A stretch of DNA of 6,185 nucleotides from Candidatus Brockarchaeota archaeon (GCA_017601265.1 JAFNJA010000121.1:1-6185); one strand, 5' to 3'. Shown: positions 1 to 5,747, counted from the first letter of the stretch. Program-made: numbers and translations. The notes: generated by a model not told the origin, from the letters alone.

Positions 1-1
1 C

Positions 2-772
2 GTCGAAGGCATCTCCTCCGCACGCTTCGAGTATGTCGGCCTAATGAAACCTGGCATGGTATCCCCCGACATGGGAAGGGACGAGGTCGAGGAGCTTCGC
101 AGGGAGGCGCGATCGAGGGATCTAAAGCCTTTGGCCACCTGGGGCGTTTTGCAACCGGGTGAAAAAGGGATCTCCGATTTCGAGAAGGTTATCGACATCG
201 CCGAGGACCTCGGGATCGGAACGATACTTACCGCCGGACCCTGGCCGTACCTGGAGGGGGTCTCGGTCAAGAAACCCACGAGCAAGTGGATCAAGGAGGT
301 GGAGGATTTTTTCGGCGCCATGGAAGTCGTGGCCGAGCACGCCGCTTCGAAGGGCGTCGAGATCGCCCTCAAGCCCCACGCGGGCATAACCGGGACCGCG
401 AAGGAGTGCCTCGAAACCATGGAGAGGATCGGTTCGAGGAGCGTGCGAATCTGGTACGATCCCGCGAACGTGGTCTATTACGAGGGATTGAGGCCGGAGG
501 ACACGCCCGACGACCTTTGCGTGGTAGCCGATTTCGTGACCGGGTTGTGCGCCAAGGACATAATCGGCGGGAGGGGAGGGGAAATAACCGCTCCTGGAAA
601 AGGAAGGATAGACTTCGGAAAGTTATTCGAAATCTTGGAGTGCAAGGGTTTCGAAGGCCCCTGCTTGGTTGAGACGGCGGTTCCGGCAAACACTCCGCCT
701 GAAGACGTGGACGCGATAGTAAAATCTTCGCTCGAATACCTCAAAGGCGTTGCCGGGCAAACCCCACCTTGA
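2..772 (+). CDS. Sugar-phosphate isomerase/epimerase, TIM-barrel (AP endonuclease 2-like), 5'-truncated
   Basis: The reading frame is open to the left edge, so the N-terminus is missing; 256 residues are visible and the gene ends at TGA 770-772. The Met at 44 is internal, because coherent family-like sequence (ISSARFEYVGL) precedes it. The fold is the xylose isomerase-like TIM barrel (PF01261), metal-dependent enzymes that isomerise or epimerise sugars, sugar phosphates or keto-inositols in the cytoplasm. Numbering from Met44, the barrel-strand motifs are IALKPHAG (107-114), IWYDPANV (136-143), LCAKDIIGG (168-176), the loop PGKGRIDF (184-191) and the last strand CLVET (207-211), where Glu210 is a likely metal ligand. 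Lys110 stands where many relatives carry a metal-binding Glu, pointing to a particular subfamily. The substrate cannot be read from the sequence. It faces the phosphate transporter gene tail to tail. The family is confident, the reaction is not. Confidence 0.86.
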   Translation, partial: VEGISSARFEYVGLMKPGMVSPDMGRDEVEELRREARSRDLKPLATWGVLQPGEKGISDFEKVIDIAEDLGIGTILTAGPWPYLEGVSVKKPTSKWIKEVEDFFGAMEVVAEHAASKGVEIALKPHAGITGTAKECLETMERIGSRSVRIWYDPANVVYYEGLRPEDTPDDLCVVADFVTGLCAKDIIGGRGGEITAPGKGRIDFGKLFEILECKGFEGPCLVETAVPANTPPEDVDAIVKSSLEYLKGVAGQTPP

Positions 773-779
773 GCGGAAG

Positions 780-797
780 CCGCCCAGCCCAGGGCGC
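780..797. terminator. GC-rich hairpin between convergent genes
   Basis: Only 35 bases separate the stop codons of the isomerase (+) and the phosphate transporter (-). Inside lies CGCCC (781-785), a six-base loop and GGGCG (792-796), a 5-bp perfect stem; a smaller stem GCGG/CCGC (772-782) overlaps its left arm. There is no T-run on either strand, which archaeal terminators normally need, so a bidirectional terminator is only a guess. Confidence 0.2.
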
Positions 798-807
798 GGC
801 GCTCGCA

Positions 808-1824
808 TCAAATTCGTGGGAAGAAAGGCGAAAGGGCGGAGTATATGGCAGCGCTCATGGCGGCGGTGGCGAATGGCGTGGCAATCCAAGTGGCTACCAA
901 CCTGGCTATCGTTTCCTTGTTGACGGCCCTCTTGTCTTTCGCGAGCCCGACGCCGATTATGGATCCCACGCTGGATATCGACGTCGATATGGGAAGCCCG
1001 TATCCGAACATCGTGTACGGCAGGGTCACGAAAAGGAAGATGACCAGCGCGTTCGATATTTCCGCCGAGAAACCGGACAATGGGTCGAGGCGCACTATCT
1101 TGTAAGCCACGGTAGCTACCACTCGGCCTCCCCAAGTCAACCCTCCTACCGCTATGCCGAGGGAGCCGAAAGCGGCGAGCACGAGCATGGTGTTGTAGTC
1201 CGGCATGTTGCCGATCCTCTGCGCCACGGTCACGTAGACGCCGGTCGCGTTTCCGACGTCGTTCGCCCCAAAGCTGTACGCCGAGAAGCAGAGCGAAACT
1301 ATGAGGAGGGCGGATATCGTCCTCTGCACCTTCTCCTCGTTGATCGACCTCCGGAAAACCTTCTCCAGCACCGAATAGATCGATGCGGCAAACGCTGCGG
1401 AAAGAAGCGGCGATAGCAACCATGCCAAGGCGATTCCGTTAACTATCCTCGAGTCGACGGCGCCGTGCACCACCAAGCCGTAACCTATCACGCTTCCAAC
1501 GACGGAATGGGTGTTCGAGATCTCCAGACCCTTCCAAGTGCAGAAGGTAACCCAGATGCAAGCCGCCAGGACGACGGTCATCGCCCCCAAAAGATCGATG
1601 CTTGGCACGAGGCCTTTCCCTATCGTCGTCATCACCATGAACCCCTGCGTCAAAGCTCCGATCATGGAGAACAGGGCGAAGAGAAGGAGCGCTTTTTTCA
1701 GCGAGATCACGCCCGCGCCGACGGCGCAATCCGTGGGCGTGGCCGCGTCGTTCGCCCCAAGGGTCCAAGCCATGTAGAAAGACAGCCCGAGTCCGACGCC
1801 CAAAATAACGAACGTCAGGCTCAA
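808..1824 (-). CDS. pit: Inorganic phosphate transporter, PiT family
   Basis: A 338-residue integral membrane protein that imports inorganic phosphate using a cation gradient (PiT/PHO4 family, PF01384). About ten hydrophobic segments can be seen, and the family's internal duplication is clear: repeat one has GAND at 23-26 and SNTHSVVGS at 103-111, repeat two has GANDVGNATG at 186-195 and PISTSISSVGS at 278-288, with a polar loop near 156-168 between them. The start is TTG at 1822-1824; an AGAGGAG ribosome binding site five bases upstream supports it. It is the second gene of an operon behind DUF47, with 10 bases between. The repeats are asymmetric: repeat one has Thr29 where repeat two has Asn192, and repeat two has Ile283 where repeat one has His106. 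The length is at the short end for the family but typical of compact archaeal members. It ends in TGA. Confidence 0.93.
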   Translation of the reverse strand: MSLTFVILGVGLGLSFYMAWTLGANDAATPTDCAVGAGVISLKKALLLFALFSMIGALTQGFMVMTTIGKGLVPSIDLLGAMTVVLAACIWVTFCTWKGLEISNTHSVVGSVIGYGLVVHGAVDSRIVNGIALAWLLSPLLSAAFAASIYSVLEKVFRRSINEEKVQRTISALLIVSLCFSAYSFGANDVGNATGVYVTVAQRIGNMPDYNTMLVLAAFGSLGIAVGGLTWGGRVVATVAYKIVRLDPLSGFSAEISNALVIFLFVTLPYTMFGYGLPISTSISSVGSIIGVGLAKDKRAVNKETIARLVATWIATPFATAAMSAAIYSALSPFFPRI

Positions 1825-1829
1825 AGCGG

Positions 1830-1836
1830 CTCCTCT
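1830..1836 (-). promoter_or_regulatory. Shine-Dalgarno site of the phosphate transporter gene
   Basis: On the minus strand AGAGGAG precedes the TTG start (1824) by five bases. This decides the transporter start, since there is no ATG nearby. The site overlaps the TAG stop codon of the upstream DUF47 gene (1835-1837), an arrangement that suggests ribosomes finishing DUF47 re-initiate on the transporter (translational coupling). Confidence 0.75.
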
Positions 1837-2494
1837 ACGAGTGGCTTACGGCTATCATCCTTACGAGGTCGGCGACGTCTTCGGACTTGTCCGCAACGTT
1901 CTCCATGTTGTCGACGGCCTCTTTCAGCATGAGCCAGGAGCTGAAGCTCTCGGACCTCTCTCCGATCTTGATTATCTTCACCAAAAGCTCCACCCTGTAG
2001 TCGTCTATCCTCTCCTCGAGCCTCTCCAGCTCGTCGGCCAACTTGGTTGCCTTTTTCGGGTCTTGCAGAAGGGACTCGATCGACTCCTTCATCTTTCCGA
2101 CGATCTCCACCAGCATGTCGGCAAGCTCCCTCAGCCCTTTCATGACGTTCGAGCTCAACTCGGTCGGGGAGGAGAAGTTGAGCTTCCTGGCGGCGGATTT
2201 TGCGTTCGCGCCGACGTCGTCGACGGTCAGCACGAGCCTCATCACGTCCTCCCTGTCCATAGGGTGGAAGGGCCCCTTCGACAATTCCTCCAGAACCTTC
2301 CTCTTCACCTCGTCAGCTTCACGCTCGTTGTCAAATACCGCGCTGAACGCGCCCTTCGCCTTTTCCACGTCGCCGTCGCAGAAGGAGGAGATCACTTCCC
2401 TCATCTGCAGGACGGTTTTCATGATCCAGTCCGCGTGTACTACGCAGAGCTTCATGATCTCCTTGTCTTTGTACTTCCCTAGCCAAAGGGCCAT
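1835..2494 (-). CDS. DUF47/PhoU-like phosphate transport accessory protein
   Basis: An all-helical cytoplasmic protein of the DUF47 (PF01865, PhoU-like) family, which is commonly encoded next to PiT transporters and is thought to regulate them. From the ATG at 2494 it has 219 residues, the usual family length. Visible hallmarks are an early SSFCDGDVEKA stretch, an acidic NEREADEVKRKV helix of the PhoU metal-binding type, FHPMDREDVMRLVLTVDDV, a charged coiled helix LADELERLEERIDDYRVELL, and the C-terminal LKEAVDNMENVADKSEDVADL helix. The frame is open upstream to a TTG at 2572 (26 more residues), but I prefer the ATG: the protein then starts where relatives do, and an AT-rich box (CTTAAG, 2520-2525) lies about 28 bases upstream, as expected for a leaderless archaeal transcript. 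It ends in TAG and is followed after 10 bases by the transporter, so the two form an operon. Confidence 0.9.
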   Translation of the reverse strand: MALWLGKYKDKEIMKLCVVHADWIMKTVLQMREVISSFCDGDVEKAKGAFSAVFDNEREADEVKRKVLEELSKGPFHPMDREDVMRLVLTVDDVGANAKSAARKLNFSSPTELSSNVMKGLRELADMLVEIVGKMKESIESLLQDPKKATKLADELERLEERIDDYRVELLVKIIKIGERSESFSSWLMLKEAVDNMENVADKSEDVADLVRMIAVSHS

Positions 2495-2515
2495 TGACCC
2501 TAAGGCATCCTTCGC

Positions 2516-2530
2516 CCATCTTAAGATTTT
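2516..2530 (-). promoter_or_regulatory. Candidate TATA box for a leaderless DUF47-pit transcript
   Basis: On the minus strand GAAAATCTTAAGAT gives a purine-rich, BRE-like GAAA followed by an AT-rich core. Its centre (about 2522) lies roughly 28 bases before the ATG at 2494, so transcription would start at or within a few bases of the start codon. It lies inside the alternative longer reading frame, so it would be meaningful only if the ATG is the true start. Confidence 0.4.
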
Positions 2531-2575
2531 CTCGCGCTCGAGTTTGTCTACGGACGCCAAGGGGACCCGCAACGC

Positions 2576-2679
2576 AACCGTCTCGGTTCAAGGGCGACCG
2601 GCTTTGCCGGTTGAGGCGAGCAAGATGCGGACGCCTGTTCTGGCCATTCGATAAGCATTTAACCGTTTTGAGCCCGGTT
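2576..2679. promoter_or_regulatory. Cluster of CGGTT/AACCG motifs in the divergent promoter region
   Basis: The 5-mer AACCG or its complement CGGTT occurs five times: 2576-2580, 2584-2588, 2608-2612, 2661-2665 and 2675-2679. Two pairs form inverted repeats: AACCG-TCT-CGGTT (2576-2588) and AACCG-9 bases-CGGTT (2661-2679). A further hairpin, ACCGGC-TTT-GCCGGT, covers 2597-2611. The right-hand pair lies just downstream of the aminotransferase TATA box, where a repressor would block transcription. Operator function is inference; hairpins in a leader RNA are the alternative. Confidence 0.4.
2650..2663 (+). promoter_or_regulatory. Candidate archaeal promoter of the aminotransferase gene
   Basis: The sequence GATAAGCATTTAAC has a purine-rich BRE-like part and an AT-rich core (CATTTAAC, 2656-2663) in otherwise GC-rich DNA. 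Its centre is about 34 bases before the ATG at 2694, which predicts a start site near 2686 and a leader of about 7 bases. No Shine-Dalgarno sequence precedes the ATG, which fits. The complement (TTAAATGCTTAT) could also serve a leftward promoter. Confidence 0.5.
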
Positions 2680-2693
2680 TGGGCGCGGTAAAG

Positions 2694-3947
2694 ATGAAAC
2701 TCGCCATAAACGGGGGCGAACGTTCGGCGGCGAAGCTCGGCGGCATGATCCCGCCCTGGCCCGTAGCTGACGAAGAGGCGAAGAGGTCGGTGCTCGAGGT
2801 TCTGGAGGGGAACGACTGGTGCAGGATCTACGAATATTCAAGGGTCAGGAAGTTCGAGATAGCCTTCGCGGATTACCACGACGCTTCCCACGCCATCGCT
2901 GTGGCGAACGGCACGGTAGCCTTGGAACTGGCCCTGCTCGCAAGCGGGGTCAAGGCTGGAGACGAGGTCCTGGTCCCGGCGTTGACGTTCATAGCGAGCG
3001 CGAGCGCCATCGCGTGCGTAGGCGCCGTTCCGATATTCGTCGACTCTGACCCAGAAACCCTTTCAATAAGCCCCAAGGATGCCGAGGCGAAGATCACGGA
3101 CAAGACGAGGGCCATAATAGGCGTCCATTACGCCGGCTACCCAATAGACTTTGACGCCATCAAGCCCCTTGCCAAGAGGAACGGCCTCATATTGATCGAA
3201 GATTGCGCGCACGCTCACGGGACGGAGTGGAAAGGAAGGAAGGTGGGCGCCATCGGCGATATGGGTGGATTCTCGTTCCAGGCAAGCAAGTCTCTTGCAG
3301 CGGGGGAGGGAGGGGTAGTTCTCACGGACGACGATAAGATGGCGGAGAGGGCCGAGCTAATACACAACATAGGAAGGGTTGTAGGAAAGCCCGGGTACCT
3401 GCACTACGTGCTCTCCTCAAACTACAGGATGACCGAGATGCAGGGGGCCCTGCTCCTCTCGCTGATGCGCCACCTTCCATGGCAGACGGAGTACAAGCAC
3501 GAGGTTGGAGCTTACCTAGCAGAAAGGCTGAGGAGGATAGGGGGAGTCGAACCCCTGAAGAGCGACGAGAGGATCACCAAGAGGGGGTACTACTTCTTCG
3601 TGATCAAGTACGACGCCAGCGAGTTCGGCGGCATCGACAGGGACACCTTCTTGCGGGCTCTTGGAGCTGAGGGCGTTCCGTGCGGAAAGGCTTACGGGGT
3701 CCCCCTTTACAGGAACGAAGCTTTCCTGCCGGAGAACCTGGCTCTGGTTGGGACGCTCGCCGGCCAAAAGCTGCCCGACTATTCCAAGGTGCGCCTTCCC
3801 GTAGTTGAGAAGTTCTGCGCCGAGCAGCAGGTCACGATCCCGCACACGGTCCTTCTTGCGGGGCGAAAAGGCGCGGACATGATAGCCGATGCCATCGCGA
3901 AGATAAAAGAGAACGCGGACGAACTCAGAACGAAGGCCGGGCCTTAG
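2694..3947 (+). CDS. DegT/DnrJ/EryC1/StrS-family PLP-dependent aminotransferase
   Basis: A complete 417-residue fold-type I aminotransferase of the family (PF01041) that puts an amino group, usually from glutamate or glutamine, onto keto sugars or keto cyclitols; it should be cytoplasmic. Visible hallmarks: AINGGER near the N-terminus (4-10), VANGTVALELAL (70-81) for phosphate binding, PALTFIASASA (95-105), FVDSDPETLSI (115-125), VHYAGYPIDF (144-153), LIEDCAHAHGTEW (167-179) with Asp170 for the PLP pyridine nitrogen, and GFSFQASKSLAAGEGG (192-207) with Lys199 as the Schiff-base lysine, then SSNYRMTEMQGAL (241-253). The HGTEW and SFQ-SK-GEGG wording resembles the AHBA synthase and scyllo-inosose aminotransferase branch, but the substrate is not proven. 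I chose ATG 2694; an in-frame TTG at 2679 would add five residues but would lie at or before the predicted transcript start. It ends in TAG, abutting the stop of the next gene. Confidence 0.95.
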   Translation: MKLAINGGERSAAKLGGMIPPWPVADEEAKRSVLEVLEGNDWCRIYEYSRVRKFEIAFADYHDASHAIAVANGTVALELALLASGVKAGDEVLVPALTFIASASAIACVGAVPIFVDSDPETLSISPKDAEAKITDKTRAIIGVHYAGYPIDFDAIKPLAKRNGLILIEDCAHAHGTEWKGRKVGAIGDMGGFSFQASKSLAAGEGGVVLTDDDKMAERAELIHNIGRVVGKPGYLHYVLSSNYRMTEMQGALLLSLMRHLPWQTEYKHEVGAYLAERLRRIGGVEPLKSDERITKRGYYFFVIKYDASEFGGIDRDTFLRALGAEGVPCGKAYGVPLYRNEAFLPENLALVGTLAGQKLPDYSKVRLPVVEKFCAEQQVTIPHTVLLAGRKGADMIADAIAKIKENADELRTKAGP

Positions 3948-4446
3948 CTACAGTTCCTTCGTCAGCAAGTAGGCGTCTCCAGTTCCCCTTCCCCAACACT
4001 CTTTAAGGCGCTTCGCGAAAATGAAGCCGTTTCTTGACACGAAGTTTAACATCGCAAGATTATCTACGGCTGCGTGCATGAAAACCAATCGAAGGCCTTT
4101 CTGCCTTCCGATATCTTCAGCATTTTCCAACAAGGCTTTGCCGATCCCTTTGCGTTGGTAGTTCGGGTGGACATCGAACCAATCGATGCAGAGAGCTTCC
4201 TACTCAAACGTCTCGCATTTGTGGCCCCAAACCGTCGTAAACCCAAGCAGCATGAAACCTAATGCTCTTCTTTCAACATCTGCCACCCAGATCTCCTTCC
4301 CCTCTCTGCGTTCCTTTGACCTCTTGACAGCCATTGAAACATTCCCCCCCGCTTCCTCAATACTCTCGCAGGGCCATGTCCTTAAGAGAGTTAGCGTAGC
4401 CATCGAAGTCCCTGTCCACGTAAGGCCTAACCAAGCAAAAAACCAT
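3948..4446 (-). pseudogene. Broken GNAT-family N-acetyltransferase (frameshift plus in-frame TAG)
   Basis: Pieced together, this is a GNAT acetyltransferase of about 165 residues, an enzyme that transfers acetyl from acetyl-CoA to an amine. The N-terminal piece starts at ATG 4446 (MVFCLVRPYVDRDFDGY) and runs into TGA at 4357-4359; coherent sequence resumes in another frame (IEEAGGNVS), so one base was gained or two lost near 4360. That frame continues through IWVADVERRALGFMLLGF to an in-frame TAG at 4200-4202, and continues unchanged after it with CIDWFDVHPNYQRKGIGKAL, containing the acetyl-CoA motif QRKGIG at 4140-4157, then NLAMLNFVSRNGF, ending at TAG 3948-3950. Both lesions spare the core motifs, so inactivation is recent or partly a sequencing error. 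Two sampled lines have 43-45% GC against 63% for one in the aminotransferase gene, hinting at transfer. A TCATTAAG box (4481-4488) may be its promoter. Confidence 0.85.
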
Positions 4447-4490
4447 CGTTGATCACTTGACTAAGAGAAACGCCGCCAATCTTAATGACC

Positions 4491-4517
4491 AAAAACCCGT
4501 GACGATCCTAGATCGTC
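4491..4517 (-). terminator. Candidate terminator of the Gfo/Idh gene
   Basis: On the minus strand a perfect 7-bp hairpin GACGATC-TAG-GATCGTC (4501-4517) is followed after five bases by five T residues (4491-4495). It lies about 56 bases past the stop codon of the Gfo/Idh gene and before the GNAT pseudogene, where a transcript end is expected. The T-run is short, so the call is moderate. The rest of 4447-4572 holds no reading frame I can support. Confidence 0.45.
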
Positions 4518-4572
4518 CAATAGCTTGGCTCCAATCGCGTTTCCGGACCTATCTAAGCAAGGTTGGCGACAC

Positions 4573-5655
4573 CTATGACTTGGGCAGCTCCACATCCGTA
4601 ACTCTGCCCTCAGCGATGCTCCTGTGGATCGCGACGGCCATGCTCGTGGCTATCCTGCCCTCTTCCCCAGATGCGTACCTTCCAGTCAAATCCCCGATCT
4701 TCGCGCCCGATTGCAAGAACTCGACGTTCTCTACGAAGTCCACTATGCTGTCTATCCCGTAACCGTGGAACACCGTCCTGCCGAACTTGTCCTTGCCCTC
4801 CCTTATGAAGTGCGTGTTGAAAGTCTTGGGCCCTTCGCTCGTGGTGCACGCTTCGACTCCCCTATTCTGCGAGTCCACCTCCCAAGTGCCTTCGCTGCCG
4901 ACCACCCTCAAGCCTTGGTTTACTATGGCTGGGAAGCTCTCGGGAAGTATCCACGAAGTGTCGAAGAAGAAGCTCGACCCGTTCTCGAACTCGACCTTTG
5001 CTTGTATGGAATCGAAAGCATCTATGCCCATCGACGCGAGCTTGTGCTTTACCCCGGTCGCGTATGCCCTCTTGGGCATGCTCTCCATGAGCCACCTCAC
5101 CAAGTCGTAGAAATGTATGCCTAGGAACCAGGCTGGCGAGCTATTTGGGGCCCACTTGGGAAACCACTTCGACGGAACTTCTATCGTGTCCTCCATCCAG
5201 GCGTAGCCGTACTCGATCCTTCCTAGCTTGTTCGAGATTATAGCCCTTTTGAGCTCGATGAAATCCGGATCGAACCTTTTGTGGAAATCCACTTGCAGGA
5301 GGACCCCGTTCCTTTTGGCAGCGTCGATCATTTCGGTGCACCCGCTGACGGTTACGTCCAAAGGTTTTTCCACCAAGATGTGCTTGCCCGAGTTCGCGGA
5401 CGTGATGGCGATCTCCCTGTGGAGGTGATCCGGAGTTACTATGGTGACGGCGTCGATCTCCTCCTTGCTCAGCATCTCCTCGTAATTCTCGTAGCCTTTG
5501 ACCCCGAAAGCCCTGCGCTGTTCCTCCAGAACCTTCGGATTAACGTCCGCCAAAGCGACGAGCTTGACCCTGCCCGAGTGGGCGAGCTGCGCGAAAGTCC
5601 TCAGGTGGTTCGTCCCAAACCTGCCTCCTCCTATCACGCCTACCTTGACGGCCAT
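4573..5655 (-). CDS. Gfo/Idh/MocA-family NAD(P)-dependent oxidoreductase
   Basis: A complete 360-residue cytoplasmic dehydrogenase of the family (PF01408 plus a C-terminal alpha/beta domain) that oxidises or reduces sugars, inositols and their derivatives with NAD(P). The Rossmann fold begins at residue 3 with VKVGVIGGGRFG (glycine loop 9-14). LADVNP (35-40) ends the second strand; Asp37 there is usually read as favouring NAD. TIVTPDHLHREIA (71-83) and ILVEKPLDV (93-101) follow, the latter with the catalytic Lys97. The second domain carries WFLGIHFYDLVRWL (176-189) with His181 and Asp184. The usual D-x-x-x-H catalytic Asp is absent: Phe177 occupies that place. Start ATG 5655 sits about 36 bases after an AT-rich box. 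It ends in TAG. It is a single-gene unit between its own promoter and terminator. Substrate unknown; an inositol or amino-sugar pathway step is possible given the aminotransferase nearby. Confidence 0.95.
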   Translation of the reverse strand: MAVKVGVIGGGRFGTNHLRTFAQLAHSGRVKLVALADVNPKVLEEQRRAFGVKGYENYEEMLSKEEIDAVTIVTPDHLHREIAITSANSGKHILVEKPLDVTVSGCTEMIDAAKRNGVLLQVDFHKRFDPDFIELKRAIISNKLGRIEYGYAWMEDTIEVPSKWFPKWAPNSSPAWFLGIHFYDLVRWLMESMPKRAYATGVKHKLASMGIDAFDSIQAKVEFENGSSFFFDTSWILPESFPAIVNQGLRVVGSEGTWEVDSQNRGVEACTTSEGPKTFNTHFIREGKDKFGRTVFHGYGIDSIVDFVENVEFLQSGAKIGDLTGRYASGEEGRIATSMAVAIHRSIAEGRVTDVELPKS

Positions 5656-5686
5656 CCCGCTTCCCGAGGCCCAAGCCCTTCCGGGC

Positions 5687-5697
5687 TAATAAATTTA
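5687..5697 (-). promoter_or_regulatory. Candidate TATA box of the Gfo/Idh gene
   Basis: The minus strand reads TAAATTTATTA, eleven A/T bases in a row within GC-rich surroundings. The centre (about 5692) is 37 bases before the ATG at 5655, which would place the transcript start near 5665 and leave a leader of about 10 bases, typical of archaeal promoters. Confidence 0.55.
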
Positions 5698-5706
5698 GTC
5701 CAACGG

Positions 5707-5747
5707 CGAAACGGAGGCCAGTCGAAACGACCGGAGAAAGCGGAGGC
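5707..5747. promoter_or_regulatory. Repeated short motifs upstream of the Gfo/Idh promoter
   Basis: CGAAACG occurs at 5707-5713 and again at 5723-5729, 16 bases apart; the second copy is part of the small palindrome GTCG-AAA-CGAC (5721-5731). A GGAGGC element also occurs twice (5713-5718 and 5742-5747), both copies following GAAA-C/GC. The cluster lies directly upstream of the candidate TATA box, where an activator could bind. This is weak evidence; no regulator is recognised. Confidence 0.25.

Noticed and set aside
769..1416. A 215-codon plus-strand open frame opposite the transporter
   Set aside because: Low-complexity, charged and polar sequence antisense to membrane-protein coding DNA, with no promoter or recognisable motif.
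623..1423. A 266-codon minus-strand open frame across the isomerase end and the transporter gene
   Set aside because: It is Arg-, Gly- and His-rich with no domain sense and lies out of frame over the clear PiT protein, whose motifs and ribosome binding site are convincing. It is a GC-driven shadow frame.
2576..2640. A possible tRNA or small RNA gene, because of GGTTCAA and two hairpins
   Set aside because: The stems do not assemble into a cloverleaf, there is no acceptor stem pairing, and no C/D or other archaeal sRNA box is visible.
1841..2654. Plus-strand open frames of over 200 codons opposite the DUF47 gene
   Set aside because: They mirror the helical coding pattern of DUF47 on the other strand and carry no family motifs.
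4344..4350. Seven-base C-run (G-run on the coding strand) as the GNAT frameshift site
   Set aside because: The N-terminal frame already meets TGA at 4357-4359, before the run is reached, so the shift must lie upstream of it; sequence on both sides of the run reads in the same frame.
4624..5124. A 166-codon plus-strand open frame opposite the Gfo/Idh gene
   Set aside because: Antisense shadow of a complete enzyme; no start signal or domain.
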